Shown: piece by piece, positions 35,247 to 45,736 of the stretch | Numbering within the stretch: the stretch's first letter is position 1 | Layout of the letters: each line of letters opens with the position of its first letter | Source of the DNA: Neotabrizicola shimadae | GTDB lineage: Bacteria > Pseudomonadota > Alphaproteobacteria > Rhodobacterales > Rhodobacteraceae | Direction: 5' to 3' | Assembly: GCF_019623905.1 (NCBI RefSeq) | Contig: NZ_CP069370.1 | Location: forward strand, 3,576,001 to 3,640,000 | Length of the DNA stretch: 64,000 nucleotides | Program-made: the position numbers and the translations under genes | The notes under the pieces: generated by a model | Database searches by the model: none | What the model was told of the DNA's origin: nothing | Seen by the model: only the letters and a program-made list of their open reading frames with translations

Positions 35247-35431
35247 CGGGCGATCCCTGTTGCAACGACCGGCAGGCAGCCGGGAAGGTTGGACAGGACA
35301 TCGCCGTTCCAGAACCGCAGGATGCGCAAGTTTCGCTCGGAAAGCCATAGACTTCGCCCCTGCATCCCGACTTTCCTTCATTGGAAGGGTGGCGCAGGTC
35401 CGGGCGGCGGGACGGGAATGGCGGGCTTGGT

Positions 35432-37231
35432 CTAGCGTCGGCCGAACAGGCGTTCGATATCGGCGAGTTTCAGTTCCACGAAGGTGGGCCGCCCGTGGTT
35501 GCACTGGCCCGACAGCGGCGTGGCCTCCATTTCGCGCAGGAGCGCGTTCATCTCGTCGGCGCGCATCTGGCGGCCATGACGGATGGAGCCGTGGCAGGCC
35601 ATGCGGCTGAGGATGGCGTCGATGCGGGTTTTCAACGTGAGCGGCTCGCCCTCGGTTTCGTCGAGGATGTCCTTCAGCAGGGCTGCGGCGGCGCATTGAC
35701 CAAGAATGGCCGGGGTGGCGCGGACGCAGATGGCGGCGCCGCCAAAGGGCTCGATCTCCAGCCCGAAGCGGGCGAGTTCGGGGGCAAGTTCGGCAAGGCG
35801 CGCGGTGTCGGTGGGGGAGAGTTCCACGATTTCGGGGATGAGAAGCGCCTGGGCTGCGATGCCGTGACCTTCCATCTGGGTCTTGAGCCGTTCGTAGACC
35901 AGGCGTTCATGGGCGGCGTGCTGATCGACGATCACCAGCCCGTCTGCGGTTTGCGCGATGACGTAAAGGCCGTGGAGCTGTGCCTTGGCGGCGCCAAGCG
36001 GCAGGGTTTCGGAGTGGGGCGCCGGATCGGGTTCGATGCGGGCCTGTGGTGCCTCGGCAAAGCCGGGGGCCGGTGCCTGGAAGGCGAGCGACCGGGCGAA
36101 GGTGGCCTGCGAGGGGCGGTCCATCTGGTAGATGCGCGGTTCGGGGCGGAAAGCGGCAAGCGTGGCGTCGGCGATGGTGGTGGCGCCACGCGGGGTCTGG
36201 GCATGCAGCGCGTGCTTGACGGCCGACACGATGAGGCCGCGCGCAAGATCGGGCTCGCGGAAGCGGACCTCGGACTTAGCGGGATGGACGTTGACGTCCA
36301 CGCGATGGGGATCGAGCGAGAGGTTCAGCACAGCAGCAGGGTGGCGGTCGCGCGGCAGCGTGTCGAAATAGGCGGCGCGCAGGGCGCCGAACAGCATCCG
36401 GTCCAGAACGGGACGGCCGTTCACGAAGAGGAACTGCTGGGTGGAGGAGCCGCGGGAATAGGTGGGCAGCGAGGTGTAGCCGGTGAGGGTCAGGCCGTCG
36501 CGCGTGGCGTCGATCTTCAGCGCGTTCTGGATGAAGTCGGTGCCGATCAGCGTGGCGAGGCGGCCGTGGAGCGCATCGAAGAAATCGCCGGGTTCCGGGT
36601 CGGCGCGCAGGATGAGCTTGCCCTCGGCGCCCTCGGTCACGTCGCGGAGCGTGAAGCCGACATGGGGTTCGGCCATGGCGAGGCGGCGGATCGTGTCGGC
36701 TATGGCCTGGGATTCGGCGCGGTCGGAACGCAGGAACTTCAGCCGCGCGGGGGTGGCGAAGAAGAGGTCGCGCAGTTCGACCACGGTGCCCTTGGTCAGC
36801 GCGGCGGGGCGGACAGGGGATTGGCGCCCGCCGGCGACGGCGATCTGCGCGGCGTCGAAGCCTTCGGCGCGGGAGGTGATGGTGAGGCGGCCGACGGCGG
36901 CGAGGGAGGGTAGCGCCTCGCCCCGGAAGCCGAAGGAATGGATGGCAAGAAGGTCGGTGCCGTCGATCTTTGACGTGGCGTGGCGCGAAAGGGCGAGGGG
37001 CAGGTCAGCCGCCGTCATGCCGCAGCCGTCGTCGGTGACGCGGATCAGGGTCTTGCCGCCTGCCGCGAAGTCCACCGCGATGCGGGTGGCGCCGGCGTCC
37101 AGCGCGTTTTCCACCAGTTCCTTGACGGCGGAGGCCGGGCGTTCCACCACCTCGCCGGCCGCGATGCGGTTGATCGCGGCTTCGTCGAGCTGGCGGATGA
37201 CGGGGCGCATGTTGGGGGCATCGAGTGTCAT
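35432..37231 (-). CDS. mutL: DNA mismatch repair protein MutL (endonuclease type)
   Basis: A 599-residue protein. The GHKL ATPase domain has [30 protein letters not shown] and [13 protein letters not shown]. The C-terminal dimerisation domain carries the endonuclease motif [12 protein letters not shown], and the accessory ACHGSIRHG and GQCNHGRPT motifs with a C-terminal FGR. It is therefore the nicking form found in bacteria without MutH. The start at 37231 or the internal ATG at 37210 are both possible. It lies downstream of the M16 peptidase genes with a 33-bp gap. Confidence 0.96.
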   Translation of the reverse strand: MTLDAPNMRPVIRQLDEAAINRIAAGEVVERPASAVKELVENALDAGATRIAVDFAAGGKTLIRVTDDGCGMTAADLPLALSRHATSKIDGTDLLAIHSFGFRGEALPSLAAVGRLTITSRAEGFDAAQIAVAGGRQSPVRPAALTKGTVVELRDLFFATPARLKFLRSDRAESQAIADTIRRLAMAEPHVGFTLRDVTEGAEGKLILRADPEPGDFFDALHGRLATLIGTDFIQNALKIDATRDGLTLTGYTSLPTYSRGSSTQQFLFVNGRPVLDRMLFGALRAAYFDTLPRDRHPAAVLNLSLDPHRVDVNVHPAKSEVRFREPDLARGLIVSAVKHALHAQTPRGATTIADATLAAFRPEPRIYQMDRPSQATFARSLAFQAPAPGFAEAPQARIEPDPAPHSETLPLGAAKAQLHGLYVIAQTADGLVIVDQHAAHERLVYERLKTQMEGHGIAAQALLIPEIVELSPTDTARLAELAPELARFGLEIEPFGGAAICVRATPAILGQCAAAALLKDILDETEGEPLTLKTRIDAILSRMACHGSIRHGRQMRADEMNALLREMEATPLSGQCNHGRPTFVELKLADIERLFGRR

Positions 37232-37264
37232 GCCCCCATATGTAGCAGGGTCCAGAGGCTGACG

Positions 37265-38572
37265 CTATGGATTCGGCAGGTTCTGGGGCTGGCCGACCAC
37301 CACGAAGGTCAGAGTGTCGGGGTTCATCAGGCGCTTGGCCACGCGGTTCACGTCGTCCAGCGTGACGGCGTTGATGCGGTCGTTGCGGGTCTTGGGGTAA
37401 TCGGCGGGCAGGCCAAGCGACTGCATCCCCACAAGGATCGAGGCGATGCGGCCGTTGCCGTCGAAGCGGAGGGGATAGGCGCCGGTCATGTAGGTCTTGG
37501 CGGCTTCCAGTTCCTCGGGCGTGACGCCGTTGGCGGCGATTTCGGCCCATTGGTCGCGGATGACCTGGATCGCCTCGGCGGTCTTGGTGTTGTCGCTGGA
37601 CAGCTGGCCCACGATCAGGTCTGCGTGGTCATAGCCGGCCAGTGCGGTGCCGATGCCGTAGGTGAGGCCGCGCTTTTCGCGGACCTCGTTCATCAGGCGG
37701 GCCGAAAAGCGGCTGCCGCCGACGATCTCGTTCAGGACGGAGGCTGCGAAGTAATCGGGGTCTTCGAAGGCGATGCCGGGGGCGCCGAACAGGATGACCG
37801 ACTGCGGGCCGGGATAGTCCTGCACGGTGATGCCACCCTTCAGGTCGATGGTGGCCGCGCCCGGTTGGGGCAGGCCGGTTTCGGGCAGGCCGGCGAGCAG
37901 CATGTCGATCACGGCTGCGAGTTGGTCGGGCGTGATGTCGCCAGCGGCGGCGACGGTCACGCGGTCGCGCGCCATGGCGCCCTTGTGCGCGGCGAGGATG
38001 TCGTCGCGGGTCAGCGCGGTGACGCTGTCGGCGGTGCCGCTGCCATCTGTGCCATAGGGGTGGTCACCGAAGGCGGCGGCGTCGAAGGCGCGGTTGGCGA
38101 TGTCGCCGGGATCCTTTTCGGAGCCGCGGAGGTTGGCCAGCACCTGGCCCTTTACCCGGTCGATGGCATCCTGGTCGAAGCGCGGCGCGGTGATGGCCTG
38201 GCGCAGGAGGTCTACGGCGGCGTCACGGTTTTCGGAGAGGAAGCGGGCCGAGACGGTGACCGAGTCGGAATCCGAGTCAAACTCGAAGCTCGCGGCCAGG
38301 GTATCGCGCGCCTTGGCGAAGCCCTGGCTGTCGAGATCGCCGGTGCCTTCCTCGATCAGCGCGGTCATCAGGTTCACGGCGCCGCGCTTGCCGGGCAGGT
38401 CCAGGCTGGTGCCGCCCTGAAAGCGCAGTTCCAATGCGGTGAAGGGGATCTGGTGATCCTCCACCAGCCATGCGGTGACACCGCCGGGGGTGGTAACGGT
38501 CTGGATGTCGGTTTCCGCGCGGACGGGAAGGGCTGCCAGCAGGAACAGCGCGGCGAGGCGGAGGATCTTCAT
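37265..38572 (-). CDS. M16-family peptidase-like protein, non-catalytic partner
   Basis: A 435-residue secreted protein. The signal peptide MKILRLAALFLLAALPVRA is followed by ETDIQTV. It has the two M16 half-domains but lacks the HxxEH zinc motif: the corresponding region reads GAVNLMTALIEEGTG. The second domain retains the substrate-binding Arg/Tyr segment MNEVREKRGLTYGIGT. Such proteins pair with an active M16 subunit, here the preceding gene, which overlaps it by 4 nt. A periplasmic heterodimer is likely. Confidence 0.92.
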   Translation of the reverse strand: MKILRLAALFLLAALPVRAETDIQTVTTPGGVTAWLVEDHQIPFTALELRFQGGTSLDLPGKRGAVNLMTALIEEGTGDLDSQGFAKARDTLAASFEFDSDSDSVTVSARFLSENRDAAVDLLRQAITAPRFDQDAIDRVKGQVLANLRGSEKDPGDIANRAFDAAAFGDHPYGTDGSGTADSVTALTRDDILAAHKGAMARDRVTVAAAGDITPDQLAAVIDMLLAGLPETGLPQPGAATIDLKGGITVQDYPGPQSVILFGAPGIAFEDPDYFAASVLNEIVGGSRFSARLMNEVREKRGLTYGIGTALAGYDHADLIVGQLSSDNTKTAEAIQVIRDQWAEIAANGVTPEELEAAKTYMTGAYPLRFDGNGRIASILVGMQSLGLPADYPKTRNDRINAVTLDDVNRVAKRLMNPDTLTFVVVGQPQNLPNP

Positions 38573-39927
38573 TGCGCGGCCTCTTCGGTTTGGCTCAGCC
38601 AGACAGTGACCGAGGTCTTGCGGTCCAGCACCGACTGCGCGGCGGCCATGACCTCTTCGGGCGTGATGGATTGCAGGATGTCGGGCCAGTCCTCGATGTC
38701 CTGCAGCGTCAGGCCGACCGCGAGCGATTCGCCATAGGTCTGCGCCATGCCGCGCGAGGAGTCGCGGGCATAGATGTCCGCGGCGCGAATCTGCGTCTTG
38801 ATGCGGGCAAAGTCCTCGGCGTCGATGCCCTGGGCCAGGAAATCGGCCAGCACCTTGTCGAGCGCTGTTTCGACATCCTGAAGCGATTTGCCGGGCAAGG
38901 GCACGGCGTAGAGACCGAAGGTCGTGTCATCCACGGCGGTGCCGTCATAGCCGGCGCCGGTGTAGACGGCGACAGGATCTTCGAACTGCAACTTGCGCGC
39001 CAGAAGCGAGGTTGTCGGGTTGCCGCCCAGGTATTCCGCCAGGATCGTCAGCGCCGCGGCGGTGCGCTGGTCGCCGGGATCGCGTTCGGGCGCGAGGTAG
39101 CTGCGGGTGAAGGAGGGCTGGCTGACCCGGTCATCGGTCATGTTCAACCGGCGTTCGGCCAGCTGCGGCGGTTCCTGAGGACGAGCCTTTCGGGTGACGT
39201 TTTCCGACGGCGCGAGGGGTCCGTAATTCTGTTCAGCCAGCGCCTTGACCTGATCGGGCGTCACATCGCCCGCCACGACGACGATCGCGTTGTTGGGCGC
39301 GTAATTGGCCTTGTAGAAATCCAGCGCATCCTGGCGGGACAGCTGTTCCATCTCGGCCCGCCAGCCGATGATCGGCCGGCCATAGGGGTGGTTGAGGTAC
39401 TGGGCGGCGCGCATCTGTTCGCCCATCAGGGCGCCGGGATCGGAATCGGTGCGCTGGCTGCGTTCTTCCAGAATCACCTGGCGTTCGGTGGCGACATCGT
39501 CCTCGGTGAGGTTCAGGCCGCGCATCCGGTCGGCCTCCATCTGCATCATCAGGCCAAGGCGGTCGGCGGCGACGCGCTGGAAATAGGCGGTGTAGTCCCA
39601 GCTGGTGAAGGCGTTGTCGTTGCCTCCCTGTGCTTCGACCGTGGCCGAAAACTCGCCGGGCGCGAGGGTGTCAGTGCCCTGGAACATCAGGTGTTCCAGG
39701 AAATGCGCGATACCGGAATGTGGCGCCGTCTCGTCTGCGGCGCCGATCTTGTACCAGACCATGTGCACGACGGCGGGCGCGCGGTGATCTTCGATCACCA
39801 CGACCTGAAGGCCGTTGTCGAGCGTGAAGCTGGTGACGGCATCGTTCGTCTCGGCAAGCGCCGGAGTGGCGAGCAGGAGGGCGGGGGCAAAAAGGGCGGC
39901 ACGCCCGAAAGCCGGCAGTCGCGGCAT
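38569..39927 (-). CDS. M16-family zinc peptidase, catalytic partner
   Basis: A 452-residue secreted metallopeptidase. The signal peptide ends near ATPALA, residue 25. The inverted zinc motif is His75-Phe-Leu-Glu78-His79 in GIAHFLEHLMFQG, and the distal Glu is in the segment around residues 150-158 (TERQVILEERSQR). The ATG at 39927 has GGAAGGAA upstream; an ATG at 39957 is possible but less well placed. It overlaps its inactive partner by 4 nt. The pair probably degrades peptides in the periplasm. Confidence 0.93.
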   Translation of the reverse strand: MPRLPAFGRAALFAPALLLATPALAETNDAVTSFTLDNGLQVVVIEDHRAPAVVHMVWYKIGAADETAPHSGIAHFLEHLMFQGTDTLAPGEFSATVEAQGGNDNAFTSWDYTAYFQRVAADRLGLMMQMEADRMRGLNLTEDDVATERQVILEERSQRTDSDPGALMGEQMRAAQYLNHPYGRPIIGWRAEMEQLSRQDALDFYKANYAPNNAIVVVAGDVTPDQVKALAEQNYGPLAPSENVTRKARPQEPPQLAERRLNMTDDRVSQPSFTRSYLAPERDPGDQRTAAALTILAEYLGGNPTTSLLARKLQFEDPVAVYTGAGYDGTAVDDTTFGLYAVPLPGKSLQDVETALDKVLADFLAQGIDAEDFARIKTQIRAADIYARDSSRGMAQTYGESLAVGLTLQDIEDWPDILQSITPEEVMAAAQSVLDRKTSVTVWLSQTEEAAQ

Positions 39928-40014
39928 GGTCTTCCTTCCCGGTGATGGTGCCGGCAAGCTACGCGATGCCTGCCGTCAGGCAACCCCGGCTGGCGCAGAT
40001 GTGAGCGCGCGCGA

Positions 40015-40551
40015 TTACTGGACGACGAATTCCGGCGAGGGCGGGGCCGAAGGCGTGGCGGCGTTGGCCTTGCGCCAACGTTGCATCTCGGCCCAGGGGT
40101 CCAGCGAGAACTGCGTGTAGGCGCCGTAGTAGGTGTTCAGGCCGAACCAGCGTTCCAGGAGCCTGCCCTGGTTTGCGCTGCGGTAGTCGTAGTCCTCCTG
40201 GGCGAGAACCTGGCGGATGTTCGGGCTGACGCCATAGCGCGACGCATAGGTCACAAGACTGCCATCCGAGGCGGGCGGCGTACCGGTGCGCGCCGTCGGA
40301 TTGCCGCCCAGGGCGATGACCGCATCGGCCATCGGGTTGATATCGGCGCGATTCTGTCCGCCCGGCGTCGGCGCGGGCAGGGCGGCGAGGCTTGGCGGCA
40401 TTTCCAGTGGCTTGGAGGGAATCGCCGCGAATTCGTCCGGCCCTTCGCCCGCGGGCTTGAGACGCATCAGGTTCGGGTCGCCCGAGGAGCAGGCCGCAAG
40501 GAGTGCCAGCGCAACGAGCGCCGCCTTCCACCTTCCGCCTTCCACGATCAT
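40015..40551 (-). CDS. DUF3035 lipoprotein
   Basis: A 178-residue predicted lipoprotein. The signal ends in the lipobox LLAAC (Cys about residue 21), followed by SSGDPNLMRLKPAGEGPDEFAAIPSKPLEMPP, the opening typical of DUF3035. The rest has a Pro-rich start and a hydrophilic C-terminus (WFGLNTYYGAYTQFSLDPWAEMQRWR). Function unknown. It follows lspA, the signal peptidase that would process it, by 53 bp, and precedes the M16 operon. Confidence 0.86.
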   Translation of the reverse strand: MIVEGGRWKAALVALALLAACSSGDPNLMRLKPAGEGPDEFAAIPSKPLEMPPSLAALPAPTPGGQNRADINPMADAVIALGGNPTARTGTPPASDGSLVTYASRYGVSPNIRQVLAQEDYDYRSANQGRLLERWFGLNTYYGAYTQFSLDPWAEMQRWRKANAATPSAPPSPEFVVQ

Positions 40552-40604
40552 GCCTGTCTCCACCGGCCCCGGTCGGCCTTCCTTAGCGCAGGGGCTTTGC
40601 CGCG

Positions 40605-41099
40605 TCACGGGGTCTTTCGGCCCTTCTTTCCGGGTTCGGCGGATTTGCCCGGAAACAGCACGAGGCCAAGCGCGCCGACGAAAATCGCCGCATCGGCCAC
40701 GTTGAAGGAAAAGGGGTTTTCGATGCCGCAGCACGAGACGTTCAGGAAATCTGCCACTGCCCCGTAGATCACGCGGTCCACAACGTTGCCGATGGCGCCG
40801 CCGATCAGCAGGCCGGCAAAGACCTGCGACCGGGGATCGGCGCCTTCGCGCCTTACCCAGAGCCAGACCCAGGCGGAAATGCCAAGCGCGATGGCGATGA
40901 GGATCCAGCGGGCATAGTCGGCCTCGGCGGCGAAGAGGCCGAAGTTGATTCCGGTGTTCCAGGCCATGTGGAAGGCCAGCACCGTGGGGATCACCTCGAT
41001 CGAGCCGATCTCGATCAGGTTCATGCCATGGACCACGGCCCATTTGGTGACCTGGTCCAGCACGAAGGTGGCAAGGGCGACCAGCGTGAGAAGGTGCAT
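40605..41099 (-). CDS. lspA: Lipoprotein signal peptidase
   Basis: A 164-residue inner-membrane aspartic peptidase (signal peptidase II) with four helices. It shows the conserved [34 protein letters not shown] (both catalytic Asp residues) and [11 protein letters not shown]. It cleaves prolipoproteins before the lipidated Cys. The C-terminus is a short basic tail. Start at 41099 (MHLLTL). purH ends 5 bp upstream, so the two are cotranscribed. Confidence 0.95.
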   Translation of the reverse strand: MHLLTLVALATFVLDQVTKWAVVHGMNLIEIGSIEVIPTVLAFHMAWNTGINFGLFAAEADYARWILIAIALGISAWVWLWVRREGADPRSQVFAGLLIGGAIGNVVDRVIYGAVADFLNVSCCGIENPFSFNVADAAIFVGALGLVLFPGKSAEPGKKGRKTP

Positions 41100-41104
41100 G
41101 GAGA

Positions 41105-42691
41105 TCAGTGCCGGAAATGCCGCTGGCCGGTGAAGACCATGGCGAGCCCCGCGGCATCGGCCGCTGCGATCACCTCGTCGTCGCGCATCGAGCCGCCGGG
41201 CTGGATGATCGCTGTGGCCCCGGCCTCGGCCGCGGCCAGCAGGCCATCGGCGAAGGGGAAGAAGGCGTCGGAAGCGACGACCGAGCCCAGGGTCAGAGGT
41301 CCGGGCAGGCCAAGCGCTTCGGCCATGTCCTGCGACTTGCGGGCGGCGATGCGGGTGCTGTCCACGCGGCTCATCTGGCCGGCGCCCACGCCGACGGTGG
41401 CGCCGTCCTTCACATAGACGATGGCGTTGGACTTGACGTGCTTGGCGACCGACCAGGCGAACAGGAGGTCGGCGGTTTCGCGGGCGGTGGGGGCACGCTT
41501 TGTCACGACCTTGAGGTCGGCTTCGGTGACACTGGCGGCGTCGCGGTCCTGCACCAGGAAGCCGCCGGAGACCTGGCGGAAGGACAGGCCCCTGGCCCGC
41601 GGGTCGGGCAGGGCATTGGTGGTCAGAAGCCGGAGGTTCTTCTTGGCGGCGAAGATGGCGCGGGCCTCGTCGCTTGCGCCGGGTGCGATCACGACTTCGG
41701 TGAAGATCTTCACGATCTCTTCCGCGGTGGCGGCGTCCAGCGCGCGATTCAGCGCGACGATGCCGCCGAAGGCCGAGGTACGGTCGCAATCATAGGCGCG
41801 CAGGTAGGCATCGGTGAGCGAGCCGCCGGTGGCCACGCCGCAGGGGTTGGCGTGCTTGATGATGGCGCAGGCCGGGGTGCCCGGGTCGAATTCGGCCACC
41901 AGTTCGAAGGCGGCGTCGGTGTCGTTGATGTTGTTGTAGGACAATTCCTTGCCCTGCCACTGGCGGGCCGTTGCCACGCCCTCTCGCCGGGTGCCATCGG
42001 TGTAGAAAGCAGCCGCCTGGTGGGGATTCTCGCCATAGCGCAGCTTCTGGGCGATATGGCCGCCGAAGGCGCGATGGCGCGGGAAGGGGCAGTTGATTTC
42101 CTGCGCCAGCCATCCCGACACGGCGGCATCATAGGCGGCAGTGCGGGCATAAGCGTTGAGCGCCAGCTTCTGGCGGAAGGCCATGGTGGTGGCCCCGTTA
42201 TGGGCGGCCATCTGGTCCAGCAGCGGCTGGTAATCGGCCGGGTCGGTGACGACGGCGACGGACCGGTGGTTCTTGGCCGCGGCGCGGATCATCGCGGGGC
42301 CGCCGATGTCGATGTTCTCGATGCAGGTGGCGTGGTCGGCGCCCATCGCGACGGTGGCTTCGAAGGGGTAGAGGTTCACGATCAGGAGGTCGATCGGCTC
42401 GATCCCGTGGGCGGCCATGGCCAGAAGGTGTTCGTCGTCGTCGCGCAGCGCGAGGAGGGCGCCGTGGATGGCGGGGTGCAGCGTCTTGACCCGGCCATCC
42501 ATCATCTCGGGGAAGCCGGTCACGTCGGAGACATCGCGCACCTTGAGCCCCGCGGCGCGCAGCATCCCGGAGGTGCCGCCGGTGGAGATCAGTTCCACCC
42601 CCTGGGCGGCAAGCGCGCGGGCGAGGTCCAGTAGCCCGCTCTTGTCGGAAACGGAGATCAGCGCGCGGCCGATGGGGACGAGGTTCGTCAT
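41105..42691 (-). CDS. purH: Bifunctional AICAR transformylase/IMP cyclohydrolase
   Basis: A 528-residue enzyme for the last two steps of IMP synthesis. The N-terminal cyclohydrolase domain (about 1-200) has [13 protein letters not shown] and [17 protein letters not shown]. The C-terminal transformylase domain has the catalytic Lys-His in [14 protein letters not shown] and [13 protein letters not shown]. The ATG at 42691 has GAAGGGG about 5 nt upstream; a GTG two codons earlier is too close to that site. It lies 19 bp after the heparinase-like gene, a neighbourhood common in this order. Confidence 0.96.
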   Translation of the reverse strand: MTNLVPIGRALISVSDKSGLLDLARALAAQGVELISTGGTSGMLRAAGLKVRDVSDVTGFPEMMDGRVKTLHPAIHGALLALRDDDEHLLAMAAHGIEPIDLLIVNLYPFEATVAMGADHATCIENIDIGGPAMIRAAAKNHRSVAVVTDPADYQPLLDQMAAHNGATTMAFRQKLALNAYARTAAYDAAVSGWLAQEINCPFPRHRAFGGHIAQKLRYGENPHQAAAFYTDGTRREGVATARQWQGKELSYNNINDTDAAFELVAEFDPGTPACAIIKHANPCGVATGGSLTDAYLRAYDCDRTSAFGGIVALNRALDAATAEEIVKIFTEVVIAPGASDEARAIFAAKKNLRLLTTNALPDPRARGLSFRQVSGGFLVQDRDAASVTEADLKVVTKRAPTARETADLLFAWSVAKHVKSNAIVYVKDGATVGVGAGQMSRVDSTRIAARKSQDMAEALGLPGPLTLGSVVASDAFFPFADGLLAAAEAGATAIIQPGGSMRDDEVIAAADAAGLAMVFTGQRHFRH

Positions 42692-42710
42692 GGGCACCCC
42701 TTCGCGTCGG

Positions 42711-44456
42711 TCAGAGGGGGACGGTCAAGTCGTCCCGGTCCAGGTCTCGAATCGCCAGCGGAGTATCCTGTGCCTTCGCCAAGGTCCAGCCGACTTCGGT
42801 ATGGAAATCGCGCGCGCGGCCCGAAAGCACGATCTGATGTGTCGCGCGCGGCGCAAGTCTGCCGCGTTCGAGGTAGACCGAGGGTTCCAGCGACAGCGCC
42901 GAGCGGCCCTCGGGGCGGAACACCCAGATCTCGCCGCTTTTCAGGGCAAGGGAGACCGCCGTGCCGCCAAGGTCGAGCGAGGCATCGACATCGGGGTGCA
43001 GGTGGAAGCGCACGGCATAGGCCGCGCCTTCCAGGTGGGTGCGCGTCATCAGCGCCTCGAACCGTTCGCGCTCTTCGGGTGTGGCGGCCAGCAGCGTGTC
43101 GAGGCCGGCGAGGCGGCGGCCATCCGGGGAAAGCGAGAGGTCGCGGCGGTGGGTGAGGCCGTGGGTGACGGACCATCCGCCGTGGCCAAGGTGGATGACG
43201 GTGCCGACATCGGCGGGGAAGAGCCGCGCCACGGTGATGGGCGCGAGTTCGGTCAGGACCTCGCGTCCGTCGCCGGGAAAACGCGAGGAGGAGAAGCCGT
43301 CGATCGAGAGGGTGGAATGGGAGGCGGTGGCGCGTCCGGCGCGGCGCCATTCCGGGCCGAAGGCCGCGCCCGAGCCGCAAGAGACGATCAGCGGGCGGCG
43401 GCCCGAGGTGAGTTCGAAGGCCAGCGTCGAGGCATGGCCACGCGCGCCGGCGGCGCCGGCAGGGGGCGAGGCGGCATCGACGATCACGGTGGTGCGATGT
43501 GCGGCCATGCGTGCGAATCCCATAGCGAAACCCGGTGCCACGGTCTTGACCGGCGAGGTGGCAAGCGCGGCGTCGAGCCGCCCTTCCAGCCCGCGCCCGC
43601 CACCGTGGAACCGGGCCAGCCCGCCATCGGCATGGCGCAATGCCCGCAGGGTGGGGGCGATGCGGTCGAGCGCGGCGGTCAACGGCTCGGGGATGGGCTG
43701 ATCCGCTGCGGCCAGCGCCTGATCTGCCCACAGCAGCAGGCTGAAGACTTCGAGCAGTTCCTCGGGGTTGCGGGTCGGGATGCCGCCCTGCGAGTCGATT
43801 CCGCTGGTGCAATCCTGCGCCAGCGCCGCAACGGCAGGGCCGACGTGGCGGCCAAGGCCCGTCAGCGCGAGACCCGCGCAGATGGTTCCGACCAGCGCCT
43901 CGAACCGGGGCAGGCCGGGAGGTGCGGCGGACCAGTGGCGCGAGAGCCAGACCGTCTGGGTGGTCAGCGAGCGGAAATAGGCGTCGGCCTCGGGCTTGGG
44001 GCGGCCCTGAAGGATGAAGAAGGCATGGTTGATCCAGCGGATCAGCCGCCGTCCGGCAAGCCCCGGCGTCCAGCCCGGCCCGTCGCCCCGACCGAACCGC
44101 TCGATCCAGCCGAAGGTCCAGTCCTGCGCGCGGTCGCGCGCGGCGGCGCTGCCCACGGCGGCCAGATCGTCAAGCCAGGCGAAGCCCTGTGCCTCTTGCG
44201 CGAAATCGGGATGCGGCGCGGCGATGTCCCAAAGGCGGGTATCGGGCGCTTCGACCAAGGAGCCGCCCAGAAGGAAGTTGCCGGCCACCAGCTGCCGGCC
44301 GCGGGCGAAATGGCCGATCGTGCGCGGTTCCGGCTGGCTGACGAAGCTTTCCGCGCTGCGCGACAGGCTGGCCCGCCAAACGGCAAAGCGTGTGCCGAAC
44401 GCCCCGCGTTCGGCCGCCCGAAGTTCGGCTGCTGGTTTTCCGGTTTTGCCTGTCAT
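42711..44456 (-). CDS. Heparinase II/III family protein
   Basis: A 581-residue protein. The N-terminal alpha-toroid runs to about residue 330, with the conserved [31 protein letters not shown] stretch. The C-terminal beta-sandwich (from about 340) contains [15 protein letters not shown] and [27 protein letters not shown]. Relatives are polysaccharide lyases, but the alphaproteobacterial members next to purH are uncharacterised. No signal peptide is visible, so a cytoplasmic role, perhaps with peptidoglycan-like or storage material, cannot be excluded. Confidence 0.87.
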   Translation of the reverse strand: MTGKTGKPAAELRAAERGAFGTRFAVWRASLSRSAESFVSQPEPRTIGHFARGRQLVAGNFLLGGSLVEAPDTRLWDIAAPHPDFAQEAQGFAWLDDLAAVGSAAARDRAQDWTFGWIERFGRGDGPGWTPGLAGRRLIRWINHAFFILQGRPKPEADAYFRSLTTQTVWLSRHWSAAPPGLPRFEALVGTICAGLALTGLGRHVGPAVAALAQDCTSGIDSQGGIPTRNPEELLEVFSLLLWADQALAAADQPIPEPLTAALDRIAPTLRALRHADGGLARFHGGGRGLEGRLDAALATSPVKTVAPGFAMGFARMAAHRTTVIVDAASPPAGAAGARGHASTLAFELTSGRRPLIVSCGSGAAFGPEWRRAGRATASHSTLSIDGFSSSRFPGDGREVLTELAPITVARLFPADVGTVIHLGHGGWSVTHGLTHRRDLSLSPDGRRLAGLDTLLAATPEERERFEALMTRTHLEGAAYAVRFHLHPDVDASLDLGGTAVSLALKSGEIWVFRPEGRSALSLEPSVYLERGRLAPRATHQIVLSGRARDFHTEVGWTLAKAQDTPLAIRDLDRDDLTVPL

Positions 44457-44538
44457 GCCTGCCTCTGACCCTTGCGGGCCTTTGGGGCGAAAGCATAGCC
44501 GCGCCGGGCGGGGCTGTCACCCTGCCCGGCGGTGCGTC

Positions 44539-45693
44539 TCAGGCCAGGTGGTCGATGCGGTCCATGTATTGGGCAAGGTGGCGGACCTCGCCCAGCCATT
44601 TCTCGATCAGGCGCGGATCATGCGGCGCGGCATGGACGCCTGCCGGGATTTCGCGCGACAGCACCGATTCCACCGCGAGCGACACGGGCACCGAGACCAG
44701 CCGCCCCATGGCGGTGCCACGGACGTCGCCCCAGGCATCCATCGCCCAGGTTTCGTGGAACACCGGCTTGCCGTCACGTTCGGCCTTGAGGCTGACGAAC
44801 AGAACCACGCGGTCGGCCTCGCCCTCGGAATAGCTGTTTTCCTTCAGAAGCTCGGCCGCCATGGCGCCCAGGGTGGCGTCCACTTCGGCGGCGCTTGCCC
44901 CTTCCAGCTTTTCCACGGCGCGGAACACCGGCTCCCAAGCTGCGGCCCAGCCATTCAGGCGGATGGTGCCACGCACGAAATCGCGCACCTTCCAGTCGGC
45001 ATCGAAGCGATAATCCGCCATGAAGGGATAGCTGTCGCGGTTGGGATAGACCTCGAAACTTTCGGGTTGCGGCAGCGGCGCGTCATAGGCGGTGACGGCA
45101 TCCCAGGGGCGGGCGATGCGCAACTCGCTGAAGTTGCGCAAGGACCGCGAGGGCGAGCGCAGCGCCTTCAGCACGCCGGCGGGCGCCCAGGAGAACTTGT
45201 AGCGGAAGGCATTGGCGACCTTTGGCACGCCGCCGCAATAGGAGATGAAGGACAGCACGTTGTCGGGGTGATAGGCCTTCGACGCGCGGTAGCGGGCCAC
45301 GAGGTCATGCGCCATCAGGTGGTCGATGCCTGGGTCGAGCCCGACCTCGTTTTCCGAGACCAGACCCTTCGCGCGGAAGTCTTCGTCCAGCGCGCGCATT
45401 TCCGGCGCGATGTAGGATGACGAGACGAAATTCGCGCCCTTCGCGAGACAGGCCTTGGCGATCCCGACATGATGGTCGGCCGGCAGCATGGACACCGCGA
45501 TGTCGCCCGGTTCCAGTGCGGCGGTCAGCGCATCCAGCGTGTAGAGGCGCACGTCCTGCGTCAGGCCGCCCACTGCCGCGCGGGCGCTGTCGACCGAGCG
45601 GTTCCAGACCGTGACCTTGTGGCCGCGTTCAAGCAGGCGGCGCAGGCCGGGGCCTGAGGACAGGCCGGTGCCGCACCAGTGGATCGTCGTCAT
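44539..45693 (-). CDS. Saccharopine dehydrogenase-like protein (SDH part)
   Basis: A 384-residue NAD(P)-dependent enzyme. The Rossmann loop is WCGTGLSSGPGLRRLLERGH, and the substrate domain has SSSYIAPEMRALDEDF, ENEVGLDPGIDHLMA and ISYCGGVP. This is the saccharopine dehydrogenase family that converts saccharopine to 2-aminoadipate semialdehyde and glutamate (or the reverse). Start at 45693 follows AAGGGAG. It is 43 bp downstream of the LYS1-like gene. Together they form a split LKR/SDH for lysine degradation, as described for marine Rhodobacterales. Confidence 0.87.
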   Translation of the reverse strand: MTTIHWCGTGLSSGPGLRRLLERGHKVTVWNRSVDSARAAVGGLTQDVRLYTLDALTAALEPGDIAVSMLPADHHVGIAKACLAKGANFVSSSYIAPEMRALDEDFRAKGLVSENEVGLDPGIDHLMAHDLVARYRASKAYHPDNVLSFISYCGGVPKVANAFRYKFSWAPAGVLKALRSPSRSLRNFSELRIARPWDAVTAYDAPLPQPESFEVYPNRDSYPFMADYRFDADWKVRDFVRGTIRLNGWAAAWEPVFRAVEKLEGASAAEVDATLGAMAAELLKENSYSEGEADRVVLFVSLKAERDGKPVFHETWAMDAWGDVRGTAMGRLVSVPVSLAVESVLSREIPAGVHAAPHDPRLIEKWLGEVRHLAQYMDRIDHLA

Positions 45694-45736
45694 GAGTGAA
45701 CTCCCTTCGGTGGCGGCGCCCTTGCAGGGCGTCTGT